A DNA stretch of 26,442 bases from OLB11 sp044234005 (GTDB taxonomy: Bacteria; Bacteroidota; Bacteroidia; Chitinophagales; Chitinophagaceae). The DNA is taken from assembly GCA_044234005.1 (NCBI GenBank), contig JBIIJE010000026.1, positions 1 through 26,442 of the forward strand, written 5' to 3'. The position numbers and the translations under genes are program-made. The notes beneath the pieces were generated by a model. That model worked only from the letters and a program-made list of their open reading frames with translations, searched no databases and was not told the origin of the DNA. Of the stretch, positions 15,497 through 24,606 are shown in pieces. Position 1 is the first letter of the stretch. Each line of letters begins with the position of its first letter.

Positions 15497-16420
15497 TTAT
15501 TTCGATTCTTTAAAAACCACGATAGCAATTTTTGTATTATCTCTTGTAATTGCAATACGCGAAAATTTAGCAATACCTAAATTTCGGAAATCATGTAATT
15601 TCTCCCATTTGGCATCAATATTTTTGAAAGGATTTTTCTTGATGTATAATATTCCATTTTGTCCCATGAGGAGACTGCCATCTTGCATCAGGCAATAATC
15701 TTCTTCTTTTTGCAAAGTTTCTGAAACAACAATTGCTGTGGCTTTTTTACCGCGTCTTATATTTCGCAATTGTCCGCTGTCATATATTTTAATCAAGCTT
15801 TTATTGGTATCACTTTTATCAACAAATATTAATCTTGACTTTGCTTGCTGATAGTAAAAAGTTCTACCAATATTTGTTGCAATTGTATCAGCTTTTTGTT
15901 GTGAAATATTATGATGTACAAGGTAAAATGGTTCAGGTAACTCAAAGGAGATAAATTCGTTCTGGTTAATCCATTCATAGTAGCCAATATTTTTTAAGTC
16001 AGGCTCCACGATATTTTTTAATTTACCTTTCGTTGAGTAAATGGCGAGATGCTGGGTGGTTTTATCTTGTTCAACACGTACACATGAAAATTCATCATCG
16101 GCTATGGCGAGCTTAGGCGAATATTCTGCTTCTTTTGTCTTGGTAACACGCTGAATTTTTAATCTCTTTTTGCTCAAATCAACACGCATAACTTCTACGT
16201 TGGAAGTATCCTTCGACGAAACAAAATACAAATATTTATCGTCACTCGCGAAATAAGGTTGATTGTTATAGCCACTTTTCTTTGATATTAATTTGGGAGG
16301 TAGAATTCGAATGGTTTTTCCATTTCTTTCTACATCCATCAAGTAAAGAGATGTTGTTGGTAATTGGGCTAATAAACCATCTGAAGCTAATAGGAGAAGA
16401 CAAACTATAAGATATTTCAT
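15497..16420 (-). CDS. Secreted TolB/WD40-like beta-propeller protein
   Basis: 307 residues. Residues 1-18 are a signal peptide (YLIVCLLLLASDGLLA, cleaved before Q). The rest has repeated beta-strand blades of the PD40/TolB type: GYNNQPYFASDDKYLYFVSS (about 50-69), KEAEYSPKLAIADDEF, YYEWINQNEFISFELPEP, then RLIFVDKSDTNKSLIKIYD and SRIAITRDNTKIAIVV at the end. No catalytic residues are seen. It follows adenine deaminase by only 10 bp on the same strand, so it is likely co-transcribed as the second gene. The role is unknown; binding or scaffolding in the periplasm is the usual inference for such proteins. Confidence 0.78.
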   Translation of the reverse strand: MKYLIVCLLLLASDGLLAQLPTTSLYLMDVERNGKTIRILPPKLISKKSGYNNQPYFASDDKYLYFVSSKDTSNVEVMRVDLSKKRLKIQRVTKTKEAEYSPKLAIADDEFSCVRVEQDKTTQHLAIYSTKGKLKNIVEPDLKNIGYYEWINQNEFISFELPEPFYLVHHNISQQKADTIATNIGRTFYYQQAKSRLIFVDKSDTNKSLIKIYDSGQLRNIRRGKKATAIVVSETLQKEEDYCLMQDGSLLMGQNGILYIKKNPFKNIDAKWEKLHDFRNLGIAKFSRIAITRDNTKIAIVVFKESK

Positions 16421-16430
16421 TTATTACAGT

Positions 16431-18065
16431 TTATACAAATATATCAACGAATGTAAATTTTTTTCCATCAAATAATCCTTTGTCGCTTAGCTTTAATTGA
16501 GGAATTACCAATAAGGCCATGAATGATAAAGTCATAAATGGAGCATGTAACGTGCTGCCTAGTTGTTTTGCCGCTAGATCTAACTGAGCATATTTATTAG
16601 ACACAAATTCGGCGGATTCATAACTCATTAAACCAGCAACAGGCAATGCCATGTGATGAATTTGGACTTCGTCTATAACGCAGATACCACCTTGGCTTTC
16701 AATAATAGCATTAACAGCTTTGCAAATCATTTCATCGTTTATGCCAACCGCTATTATATTATGTGAGTCGTGCGCTACCGTGCTCGCAATGGCTCCATTT
16801 TTTAAGCCTATATTTTTTATAAAAGCCTTTGCGATGGGTGCTTCATGGTAGCGATTTACTACTACTATTTTTAAAATATCATTTTCAATATCAGAGACTA
16901 AGTTGCCATTTTCTATTTTAGCAGGGGCATGAATAGTTTGGGTTATAAGCTGCCCTTCAAGTGCTTCTATTACTCGAATATTTATTGCTGAATGATGGGT
17001 GGGGATTGAGAAATCTTTAAGTGATTTGGTCTCGCAATTGAAAGTATTAATAGGTATTTCTTGTTGTGTTGTAAAATTTACTTCTCCCTTGTCAAATACC
17101 TTCTGTCCATTAATATATGTTTGTAAAACATTGAAATTTTCGATAGAGTCAATTACAATAAAATCAGCAAGGTCGTTTTGTTGAAGCAGACCCACCTTCA
17201 TATTGTAATGCCTCACAGGATTTAAGCAAGCAACTTGTAATACTTTAAATAAATCAAAGCCTTTTGCTAAAGCTCTTTTTACATGATGATTGATGTGGTG
17301 TAACATCAGTTCGTCGGGGTGTTTATCATCACAGCAAAACATCATATTACGGTAATGTGCTGGCAATAATTCAATCAAAGCATCAAAATTTTTGGCTGCA
17401 CTTCCTTCCCGAATTAAAATTTTCATACCTAATGATAACTTATCTAATGCTTCATCATAAGTAAAGCACTCATGGTCGGTGGTAATTCCGGCTTCAATAT
17501 ATTTTTTCGCATGCTCTCCGCGTAATCCAGGGGCATGACCATCAACTGGTTTATCATATTTTTTCGAGATTGCAATTTTCTTCATTACCTCCTCATCTTC
17601 AAACAATACACCTGGGTAGTTCATCATTTCTGATAAATAGAATATTTCATCTCGCTGCATTAAGCGGTCAATAGCATCAGCATCAATGATAGCACCTGCA
17701 GATTCAAAACTTGTTGCTGGAACGCAAGATGGTGCTCCAAAGTGAAACTTGAGCGGCACTTTATTGCCATTACGAATCATGTATTCAATACCTTCAACGC
17801 CGCATACATTCGCAATTTCATGTGGGTCGCTAATAGTGGCTATCGTTCCGTGTGTGACTGCAATTTTAGCAAATTCACTCGGCAATAGCATGGAGCTTTC
17901 GATATGGATATGTGCATCTATTAAGCCAGGGAGAATATAATTTTCACAAGCCTTTTCAGTTTCTTGAATGGAAATTATTTTATCATTTTCAATAATTATC
18001 TCTGCAGGATAAATTTTACTTTGGTGTAAGTCAATTAAATGATGGTATAATGTACTTTGAGACAT
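16431..18065 (-). CDS. ade: Adenine deaminase
   Basis: 544 residues, matching the bacterial Ade family, distinct from the adenosine-deaminase-like enzymes. It hydrolyses adenine to hypoxanthine and ammonia in purine salvage. Amidohydrolase metal ligands are clear: H52-x-H54 in LIDAHIHIESS, DPHE (80-83), DGHAPG (175-180), DHEC (197-200, with H198) and CCDDKHPDE (244-252). The Ade-specific C-terminal part has STVAHDSHNIIAVG and GGICVIDE. The gene starts 104 bp after the pseudouridine synthase cluster and leads into the beta-propeller gene. No purine riboswitch-like structure was noticed upstream. Confidence 0.95.
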   Translation of the reverse strand: MSQSTLYHHLIDLHQSKIYPAEIIIENDKIISIQETEKACENYILPGLIDAHIHIESSMLLPSEFAKIAVTHGTIATISDPHEIANVCGVEGIEYMIRNGNKVPLKFHFGAPSCVPATSFESAGAIIDADAIDRLMQRDEIFYLSEMMNYPGVLFEDEEVMKKIAISKKYDKPVDGHAPGLRGEHAKKYIEAGITTDHECFTYDEALDKLSLGMKILIREGSAAKNFDALIELLPAHYRNMMFCCDDKHPDELMLHHINHHVKRALAKGFDLFKVLQVACLNPVRHYNMKVGLLQQNDLADFIVIDSIENFNVLQTYINGQKVFDKGEVNFTTQQEIPINTFNCETKSLKDFSIPTHHSAINIRVIEALEGQLITQTIHAPAKIENGNLVSDIENDILKIVVVNRYHEAPIAKAFIKNIGLKNGAIASTVAHDSHNIIAVGINDEMICKAVNAIIESQGGICVIDEVQIHHMALPVAGLMSYESAEFVSNKYAQLDLAAKQLGSTLHAPFMTLSFMALLVIPQLKLSDKGLFDGKKFTFVDIFV

Positions 18066-18169
18066 AAAGTAAATGTAATGAAAAGCCTAATAAGAAAAGC
18101 ACTTCAAGACATCATAAATCTTCATTATACCCGACTTTTAATTCGAGTTAATTTTTTATATGAATTTTT

Positions 18170-18889
18170 CTATAACCATTTTCTGCATTGCTTCAAAGTA
18201 GCGTCAAGGTCTTTCGGCAAACTTGCTTCAATAAAATAGGGATGACCTGATTCACCAACAAACTTTAATTGAAAAGCATGCAGGGCTAATCGATTTAATA
18301 TGGGGCTTTCATTTTCAGCGAGTTTCGATTGCTTGTAATTTTTTTTCAAGTTTGAAATGTAAATGGGATTCATTTCGCCATACATTTCATCGCAAACTAA
18401 AGAGTGCCCTATGTTTTTCATATGCACCCGTATTTGATGCGTTCGCCCAGTTAATAATTTGAATTTTACGAAGCTATATTTTCCGAATGATTCAAGTACT
18501 TCATATTCTGTTTGACTCGGTTTGCCTTGCTTTTGATGAATGAGCATTTTGCCTTTTAAAGTAGGATGTTCCATTATTGCGGCATCAATTAAGCCTTTGT
18601 CGGGAATTATTTGACCATTTACAATACCTACATACCATTTTTCAACTTGCCGTTGCTCGAATAACTGTGATGTATAACGATGTGCTTGTTCAGTTTTTGC
18701 GAAACAAATACAACCGCTTGTGTCACGATCTAATCGATGAATAATAAAAATACGTTCATGCTTTTTCCTTAGTTCAGTCACAACAGAAGTTTGCTGAAAA
18801 TCATGCCTGTCTGGAATCGTCAGAATGCCCGAAGGTTTGTTTACAAAAATGTAATGCTCATCCTCATCAATAATTTGAAGCTTTAACAT
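18170..18889 (-). CDS. RluA-family pseudouridine synthase
   Basis: 239 residues, a short RluA-type enzyme without an S4 domain. Catalytic motif HRLDRDTSG (51-59) with Asp54 as nucleophile, then KPSQTEYEVLE and LLTGRTHQIRVHM (the RTHQIRVH motif) and NRLALHAFQLKF. By family knowledge it isomerises uridine to pseudouridine in rRNA or tRNA; the target site cannot be read from sequence. Third gene of a tight minus-strand operon, 3 bp after the RsuA/RluB-like gene. Compared with E. coli it is nearest in architecture to RluA/TruC-type proteins, so I give no symbol. Confidence 0.92.
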   Translation of the reverse strand: MLKLQIIDEDEHYIFVNKPSGILTIPDRHDFQQTSVVTELRKKHERIFIIHRLDRDTSGCICFAKTEQAHRYTSQLFEQRQVEKWYVGIVNGQIIPDKGLIDAAIMEHPTLKGKMLIHQKQGKPSQTEYEVLESFGKYSFVKFKLLTGRTHQIRVHMKNIGHSLVCDEMYGEMNPIYISNLKKNYKQSKLAENESPILNRLALHAFQLKFVGESGHPYFIEASLPKDLDATLKQCRKWL

Positions 18890-18892
18890 ATT

Positions 18893-19852
18893 TTACTTCT
18901 TGGATGATTTAAAGTGTTTTAAGAAAATGACTTCCTTGGCTAAAAGTTCACGCGTTTTGCCACGCGGAATATTTTTCTTCGTTAATCCTGCATACATTAC
19001 TCTGTCCAAGGCTTTTACCTCATAACCTAGATGTTCAAAAATACGGCGCACAATTCTGTTTCGGCCAATATGTATTTCAATACCAAGTTCGCGCTTGTCT
19101 TTCGGATTAATAAATGCCAAATCATCAATTGGTGCAAGCCCATCTTCTAGTATGACGCCTTTTTTTATACTGTCAAAATCTTTATTATCAAGTGGCTTGT
19201 CTAATACTACTTGATACACTTTTTTAATATTATTTTTCGGGTGAGAAAGCTTTTGTGCTAAATCACCATCATTTGTAAGCAACAAAAGACCAGTCGTGTT
19301 TCTATCTAATCTACCTACAGGGTAAATGCGATTTTCATCTGCGTTTTCGATTAAATCCAATACTGTTTTTCTGCCTTGAGGATCTTCTGTGGTTGTTATA
19401 AAATCTTTAGGTTTATTTAAAAGTATGTAAACTAATTTTTGCTGAGGCACTATTAATTTATCTTCCAATAGAATAACATCTTCCGTAAGTACTTTATAGC
19501 CTGGTTCAAGTAAAATTTTATCATTCACTTTTACTTTTCCTGCTTTGATTAATTCAACAGCATCACGACGCGAACAAACACCGCAATGCGCAACAAATTT
19601 ATTCAGTGGCATTTGAGAGGGTGGAGGTGTTTCAGAAGCAGGTTTGGCATCAGCTTTGTAATTTGATTTTTTTACAAATTGTTTTTTTTCATCAACTCGA
19701 GTTCCATTCTCAATTTCGAAAGAACGCTTGCTGCGCCTATGTTTTTTCTCCGGCTCAAATGGCTTCACTTTTTCAGGAATCGCTTTTTCTGTTTTTCTTA
19801 CTTGCTTCGGCTTAGTGAAGTCCGAAGGGTTAGGGATATATTTTTTAGGCAT
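18893..19852 (-). CDS. rluB: RsuA/RluB/RluF-type pseudouridine synthase with S4 domain
   Basis: 319 residues. Residues 1-80 are a long basic, low-complexity extension rich in K, P and R. An S4 RNA-binding domain follows at about 81-130 (MPLNKFVAHCGVCSRRDAVE). The catalytic region has GRLDRNTTGLLLLTNDG (180-196, Asp183 nucleophile) and the family C-terminal GRNRIVRRIFEHLGYEVKAL. It makes pseudouridine in 23S or 16S rRNA; the RluB symbol is by resemblance and the target is not proven. It starts 3 bp after rlmN and ends 3 bp before the RluA-type gene. The N-terminal extension is probably an added RNA or ribosome contact. Confidence 0.9.
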   Translation of the reverse strand: MPKKYIPNPSDFTKPKQVRKTEKAIPEKVKPFEPEKKHRRSKRSFEIENGTRVDEKKQFVKKSNYKADAKPASETPPPSQMPLNKFVAHCGVCSRRDAVELIKAGKVKVNDKILLEPGYKVLTEDVILLEDKLIVPQQKLVYILLNKPKDFITTTEDPQGRKTVLDLIENADENRIYPVGRLDRNTTGLLLLTNDGDLAQKLSHPKNNIKKVYQVVLDKPLDNKDFDSIKKGVILEDGLAPIDDLAFINPKDKRELGIEIHIGRNRIVRRIFEHLGYEVKALDRVMYAGLTKKNIPRGKTRELLAKEVIFLKHFKSSKK

Positions 19853-19855
19853 AAG

Positions 19856-20899
19856 TTACGGTTTCGTTGGATGATTAATATTCGCTAACTGTCCACAAGC
19901 CGCATCGATGTCTTTGCCTCGACTACGACGTAAGCGAGCATTTACACGATTTCTATCAAGGTATTGCATAAATGCATCCACTTTTTCTTCTGTTGGTTTT
20001 GCGAAACTTGCTAACTCGATGGGGTTGTATTCGATAATATTTACTTTGCTAGGTACTTGTCTACAAATTTTTATTAAATCATCCGCATCTTCAACACTGT
20101 CATTGAAATTTGCAAATAAAATATACTCAAAAGTGATGGGGCTTTTCGTAGCCTTATAAAAATAATTCAATGAATCAATAAGTACTTTTAGATTATTAGT
20201 TTCATTAATTGGCATGATCTCATTTCGTTTTAAATCATTGGCAGCATGTAATGAAACAGCTAGATTAAATCTTACATTATCATCGGCAAGTTTTTTAATC
20301 ATTTTAGAAACGCCAGCAGTTGAAACTGTAATTCGAGAGGGTGACATGCCCATGCCTTCAGGTGAAGTAATTTTTTCAATTGCCGATAAAACTTGCGCAT
20401 AATTTAAAAGAGGCTCGCCCATCCCCATAAATACAATATTGCTTAATCCCTTATTATAATGAGATAAAGCTTGTTGATTAAGATGAAAAACTTGATCATA
20501 AATTTCATCGAAGTTTAGATTTCGTTTTCTATCCATGTATCCAGTGGCACAAAATTTACAACTCAAACTACAGCCTACTTGGGAAGAAACACATGCTGTC
20601 ATTCTTGTTGTAGTAGGAATAAGTACACCTTCTACAAAATGTCCATCATGAAGAACAAATCTATTCTTTAGCGTAGTATCATCACTCACTTGAGTATGTT
20701 CTATTAATAATTTCTCAAGGGTATAATTGGATTTAAGTTTTTCACGAACGCCTTTCGATAAATTTGACATTTCGTCAATAGACGCGATTCCTTTCTTCCA
20801 AATCCAATCATTGATTTGTTGAACCCGAAATGGTTTTTCTCCAACTTCCGCTATAATTTGTTTAAGCTCTTCTTGCTTAAGATGTCGCAGATTTTTCAT
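19856..20899 (-). CDS. rlmN: Dual-specificity 23S rRNA/tRNA adenine C2-methyltransferase (radical SAM)
   Basis: 347 residues, standard RlmN length. It methylates C2 of A2503 in 23S rRNA and, in many bacteria, A37 of some tRNAs, using a radical SAM cluster. Seen in the sequence: C110-x3-C114-x2-C117 in QVGCSLSCKFCATG (4Fe-4S), MGMGEPLLNY (SAM), ITVSTAG, and C335 in DIDAACGQLA. C335 is one of the two mechanistic cysteines; the other, the methyl-carrier cysteine, should lie near residue 335 in this family and was not resolved separately here. It is first in the three-gene operon, preceded by the best promoter match in the window. It has the N-terminal helical region typical of RlmN (WIWKKGI). 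Confidence 0.95.
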   Translation of the reverse strand: MKNLRHLKQEELKQIIAEVGEKPFRVQQINDWIWKKGIASIDEMSNLSKGVREKLKSNYTLEKLLIEHTQVSDDTTLKNRFVLHDGHFVEGVLIPTTTRMTACVSSQVGCSLSCKFCATGYMDRKRNLNFDEIYDQVFHLNQQALSHYNKGLSNIVFMGMGEPLLNYAQVLSAIEKITSPEGMGMSPSRITVSTAGVSKMIKKLADDNVRFNLAVSLHAANDLKRNEIMPINETNNLKVLIDSLNYFYKATKSPITFEYILFANFNDSVEDADDLIKICRQVPSKVNIIEYNPIELASFAKPTEEKVDAFMQYLDRNRVNARLRRSRGKDIDAACGQLANINHPTKP

Positions 20900-20922
20900 C
20901 TGTGTTATTCAATTTAGAGCAG

Positions 20923-20955
20923 CAAAAGTAATGTATATTAAGGATATCGCGCAAA
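20923..20955 (-). promoter_or_regulatory. Bacteroidota promoter, -33 TTTG and -7 TACTTTTG, upstream of rlmN
   Basis: On the minus strand TTTG (20955-20952) is followed after 21 bp by TACTTTTG (20930-20923). Both elements match the Bacteroidota consensus (TTTG, about 19-21 bp, TAnnTTTG). The -7 box is 23 bp before the rlmN ATG. This is the only site in the window where I found both boxes at a suitable distance. Confidence 0.65.
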
Positions 20956-21018
20956 TTGGTTCAATTCAATGATAATAGCCATCTGAGAAATACGTCATGC
21001 CTAAATCAAAAATTTGAA

Positions 21019-24000
21019 TTACTCAATCTTCTTTACATTATCATCAGGTATCCTGTCGATTAAATAATTATAGGGGTCAATTCCCACTTTATAAGGTTCA
21101 TTTGCAAGCATGTAGCTAAATGTATTATCTCGCTTCGTGATGAGCACTCTTTTCTTTATTAGTTCTTTGCCCATATTAATTTTGCTTTCAGATTTTGCAA
21201 AAATTCCGATGTCAATATAATCTCTTAATGGCAATTTGGTTTCTTTACCTAAGCTATCACTTCGAAGTTTTTCGCTAAATGTTTTTAAAGTTACTTGATA
21301 TTGATTCCCAATTTTCTTAGACTCACACGAAACAATTCGGTTGTCAAATAGTATGATATCTTGAAATAAATCTTGAATTAAGTATTGCAAACTATCAGGC
21401 GTTACTTTGTGAAAAGCTTCCAACGCATGCAAGCTAGTAGGGTAGGGAGAGCCTTTATAAGCGTATGTCTCAATTAAGGATTGCATCGCTAGGTTGACGT
21501 TTTTCTCTCCTATCATTTCCTTTAGGTAATATAAGGCTAAACTTCCTTTTTGATAGTAGACATGAGATTGAGTACTAGTTTGCGCCAAGGGTACTTCCCC
21601 TCGCAATTCGGAACCGCGTCCTTGTAAGTAATCATCAAGTTCATATTTTAAAAACTTTTTCATTTTATCTTTTCCATAAGCTTTTTCCATTACCATTAGT
21701 GCACTGTATTGGGAAAACGATTCAGCCAACATAACACTCCCTTTCATATTTGCGCCTATGAGTTGATGTGCCCACCATTGATGTCCAACTTCATGTGCAA
21801 CTACATAAAATAATCCATCAATAACATCGTCATCCACTTTTCGTAAGTCGTTTATAAAGCCTATGTTTTCGCTGTAAGGCATTGTGCCAGGGAAACTTTG
21901 CGCAAAACTGGCATATCTCGGAAATTCGATGATACGCATTTGTTTATGGTAATAGGGTCCAAAATTCTCAACGTAGTAGTCTAATGATTTTTCAAGGCTT
22001 TTTAAAGCATTAGGCACATTTGCATCATGACTAGGATGGTAGTAAACTTCTAAACTTACACCTTTGTGTAATTTCTTTTGAATATGGTATTCTGCACTTA
22101 AAAAACTATAAAAATTTACCGAAGGATGATCAAGTTGATAATTGAAGTATTTCCTTCCTGCACTATCCCAAGTTCGCAACAGCGAGCCAGGTGCAATTGC
22201 AGTTTGTTTTGGCGAAGTGCTTATCACAGTATTGGTAGTGACATAGGTTGCATTTGTTCCAAAATACATTTGCTTGCGATGAATCATGTCGCTTGAATCT
22301 AAATTTGGTGCCAGTTCCTTTGGGGGTAGTTTGTATTCAATGCGCTTAAATTTGTTTTCCATTTCCAATCTTTCATCATAGCCTAACAAAGGTAAAATGC
22401 TTTCAGTGCTGAAGAATGTGCCATTATGCGCGAAGCTCAATCTTTCTGATTCATCTGTAAATCCATTGCGCAAAATGTAATTCTTGATGTGAATTTGAAA
22501 ACTATCATTCGGCAACATTGGAGATTTAAGTTTGTAAATACGAAAACCTATTTCGGAATCCGATAATGTAAGGCTTGAATTTGGAATTTCTATGCTTAAA
22601 CTATCATTCATTTCTGGCTCACTAATATAAATTTCTTGAATTGGTTTGTTACTTACATTTTTCATAGTTGCAACAATATCAATGATTCCCTCCGCAGTTT
22701 CAGGTCTTAGGTCTATCTTGTATTCAAGGTGCTGATACTCGGGCTGAATGGCACTTTCATATTTCTTATATTTTAGCTCATAAGCAACTTGGTTTTCTTC
22801 ACCTTTTTTGCTGCTTGTGTATTCATTTAAAACACGGGTATTGTAATAGATAAAACTACAGCAAATCGTGAAACTTAATAAAAGAGGGATGAAGATAAAC
22901 TTCTTTTTTAGGAAAGTATTTTTCGCCTCTGCCAATCGAAGCGTAAAATTATTTTCTTTACCTCTTGTATAAAATAAGTAGGTAACAAAAGCAATTAGTG
23001 CAGCGCCTAATGACCAATAAATTGCATACCATGTCACGTTTTTTACAAAAGGAGAAAATCTGTTCATATCACTGTAGGTTACAGATGGCAATTTTCCATA
23101 TTTTACAAGTAGTGTGTCTACTTTTATTGCATTCCAAAGGAAAATATTACAGATATTAAATACTATCATGGCGAAATACGCAATGAATCTATTGTTGATG
23201 AGGTAATGAAAAAATATGGAAATAACTGCAGCGTAACAATACATCAAAAGGTCTATACCTAGTAAAGTTTTAGCATATAAATCAAGCTCAAGTCTAGTAT
23301 ATCCATGGATAAGCTGAATGGTTATTCCAAATAGCATTGCAATGAATTGTAACAAGAATAAAGCAACAAAAAGTGCGATAATGTTGGACAAGTAAAATGT
23401 GGCATTGCTTGTGGGAGTTGCATCTTTAATTTCATTCATCTTGGTTTCTCTATCACGCCAGACTAAATTACCTGCATAAAAAATGATGATGGCGATAATA
23501 AATAATGAATAACTATTTTGAATGCGTTCTACGATATCATAGGTTACAGGATAGTTGTTGGTTCCAAATTGCCCTTCAAAACTGGTGATATTGCCAATAA
23601 TATTCATAAGTCCGAATATGCCAATAATAATGAATGTCGGATTTTTTATAATTCCCTTTATTTCAAAAATCGAAATAACAATCAACTGCTTTATATCATA
23701 TTGATTTGTAAGTGAAGGTTTAAAATTTAGTTGTGGTAATAATGGTGGTAATGTTTCTTTGTGTTTTGATTCTTCTTTCTGTTTTTTTGATTCACGAGTA
23801 AAAAAGCTAAATTTTTTATATACGAAGAATAAAATCATGAAGCTGATAGCTATCCATAAAATTCTATTGATGAGAAAATCGCCGCTCAATGCAACGCCAT
23901 GTATGTTTTTATCGGCAACCGTATAATATCTTGAAGTACTCGAAAAGGGTGCAAGTCCGAATGGGTCTGAAAAAACAGAAACCCAGCGGTTGTCTAAATT

Positions 24001-24588
24001 TTCTAACAAAGTACCTGACACAATATACAAAACCAATAAACCTAGAGCACTTACGAATGGACCTATTTGATTCTTAGAAAAAATGGCAATCGAGTAAATT
24101 ATACTTGACATGAATATCACATTCGGAATCGCAAATCCTACAAACCCTAACACATGCCCATTCAACATAAACGGCCCAAGTTTTTCAGCTTGAACCCATG
24201 GCATCAAGCTTCCAATAATAACACCGAAGGAAACACCTAAAAGAGGAATTAATGCCATTAAGGTTGCACCAATATATTTTCCTAACAAGTATTCGTATTT
24301 GCGAATGGGAGAACTAAATACAATTTGTTGCATGTTTGATTGATAATCGCGCAAAGCAGTTGCTGTCATAAACGAAGTCGTCATGAGCAAACAGATAAGA
24401 GACATAAAGCCATACATACTTTGTATTACATAAGGTGCATTTTTATGAACGCTTCCTACACTGCCTCCAATGGTGATATTCTCGCTTGAAGTTGCTCCAA
24501 AGATGAGTAGCGTGTTGACAGCTAGAAGTATCCAGGTTAGTGGACTTTTCATCCAATAATGCAATTCGTATTTAATAAATTTCCACAT
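21019..24588 (-). CDS. ABC-2 type permease fused to an M1-family zinc metallopeptidase
   Basis: 1189 residues. Residues 1-260 and about 300-545 are two ABC-2 permease halves, each opening with a similar amphipathic entry (YELHYWMKSPLTWILLAVN at 7-25, SIFEIKGIIKNPTFIIIGIF at 306-325) and about six helices. A further helix follows at 563-582 (KFIFIPLLLSFTICCSFIYY). Residues about 590-1189 are an M1-like peptidase. Its zinc site is H932-E933-x2-H936 (HEVGHQWW) with E956 (LAES), and SFPGTMPYSENIGF (898-911) stands where M1 enzymes have the GAMEN exopeptidase loop. The spacing from H936 to E956 is 19 residues, one more than the classical M1 x18. After the last helix the peptidase should face the periplasm, which I infer from the helix count. 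The partner ATPase gene is 18 bp upstream on the same strand. It is a recognised but poorly characterised Bacteroidota architecture; the substrate is unknown. Confidence 0.93.
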   Translation of the reverse strand: MWKFIKYELHYWMKSPLTWILLAVNTLLIFGATSSENITIGGSVGSVHKNAPYVIQSMYGFMSLICLLMTTSFMTATALRDYQSNMQQIVFSSPIRKYEYLLGKYIGATLMALIPLLGVSFGVIIGSLMPWVQAEKLGPFMLNGHVLGFVGFAIPNVIFMSSIIYSIAIFSKNQIGPFVSALGLLVLYIVSGTLLENLDNRWVSVFSDPFGLAPFSSTSRYYTVADKNIHGVALSGDFLINRILWIAISFMILFFVYKKFSFFTRESKKQKEESKHKETLPPLLPQLNFKPSLTNQYDIKQLIVISIFEIKGIIKNPTFIIIGIFGLMNIIGNITSFEGQFGTNNYPVTYDIVERIQNSYSLFIIAIIIFYAGNLVWRDRETKMNEIKDATPTSNATFYLSNIIALFVALFLLQFIAMLFGITIQLIHGYTRLELDLYAKTLLGIDLLMYCYAAVISIFFHYLINNRFIAYFAMIVFNICNIFLWNAIKVDTLLVKYGKLPSVTYSDMNRFSPFVKNVTWYAIYWSLGAALIAFVTYLFYTRGKENNFTLRLAEAKNTFLKKKFIFIPLLLSFTICCSFIYYNTRVLNEYTSSKKGEENQVAYELKYKKYESAIQPEYQHLEYKIDLRPETAEGIIDIVATMKNVSNKPIQEIYISEPEMNDSLSIEIPNSSLTLSDSEIGFRIYKLKSPMLPNDSFQIHIKNYILRNGFTDESERLSFAHNGTFFSTESILPLLGYDERLEMENKFKRIEYKLPPKELAPNLDSSDMIHRKQMYFGTNATYVTTNTVISTSPKQTAIAPGSLLRTWDSAGRKYFNYQLDHPSVNFYSFLSAEYHIQKKLHKGVSLEVYYHPSHDANVPNALKSLEKSLDYYVENFGPYYHKQMRIIEFPRYASFAQSFPGTMPYSENIGFINDLRKVDDDVIDGLFYVVAHEVGHQWWAHQLIGANMKGSVMLAESFSQYSALMVMEKAYGKDKMKKFLKYELDDYLQGRGSELRGEVPLAQTSTQSHVYYQKGSLALYYLKEMIGEKNVNLAMQSLIETYAYKGSPYPTSLHALEAFHKVTPDSLQYLIQDLFQDIILFDNRIVSCESKKIGNQYQVTLKTFSEKLRSDSLGKETKLPLRDYIDIGIFAKSESKINMGKELIKKRVLITKRDNTFSYMLANEPYKVGIDPYNYLIDRIPDDNVKKIE

Positions 24589-24606
24589 AGTAATTCTTTA
24601 GTTTTA

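Noticed and set aside
20900..21018. Possible gene or riboswitch between rlmN and the permease-peptidase gene
   Set aside because: Only the rlmN promoter is supported; no conserved RNA structure was seen.
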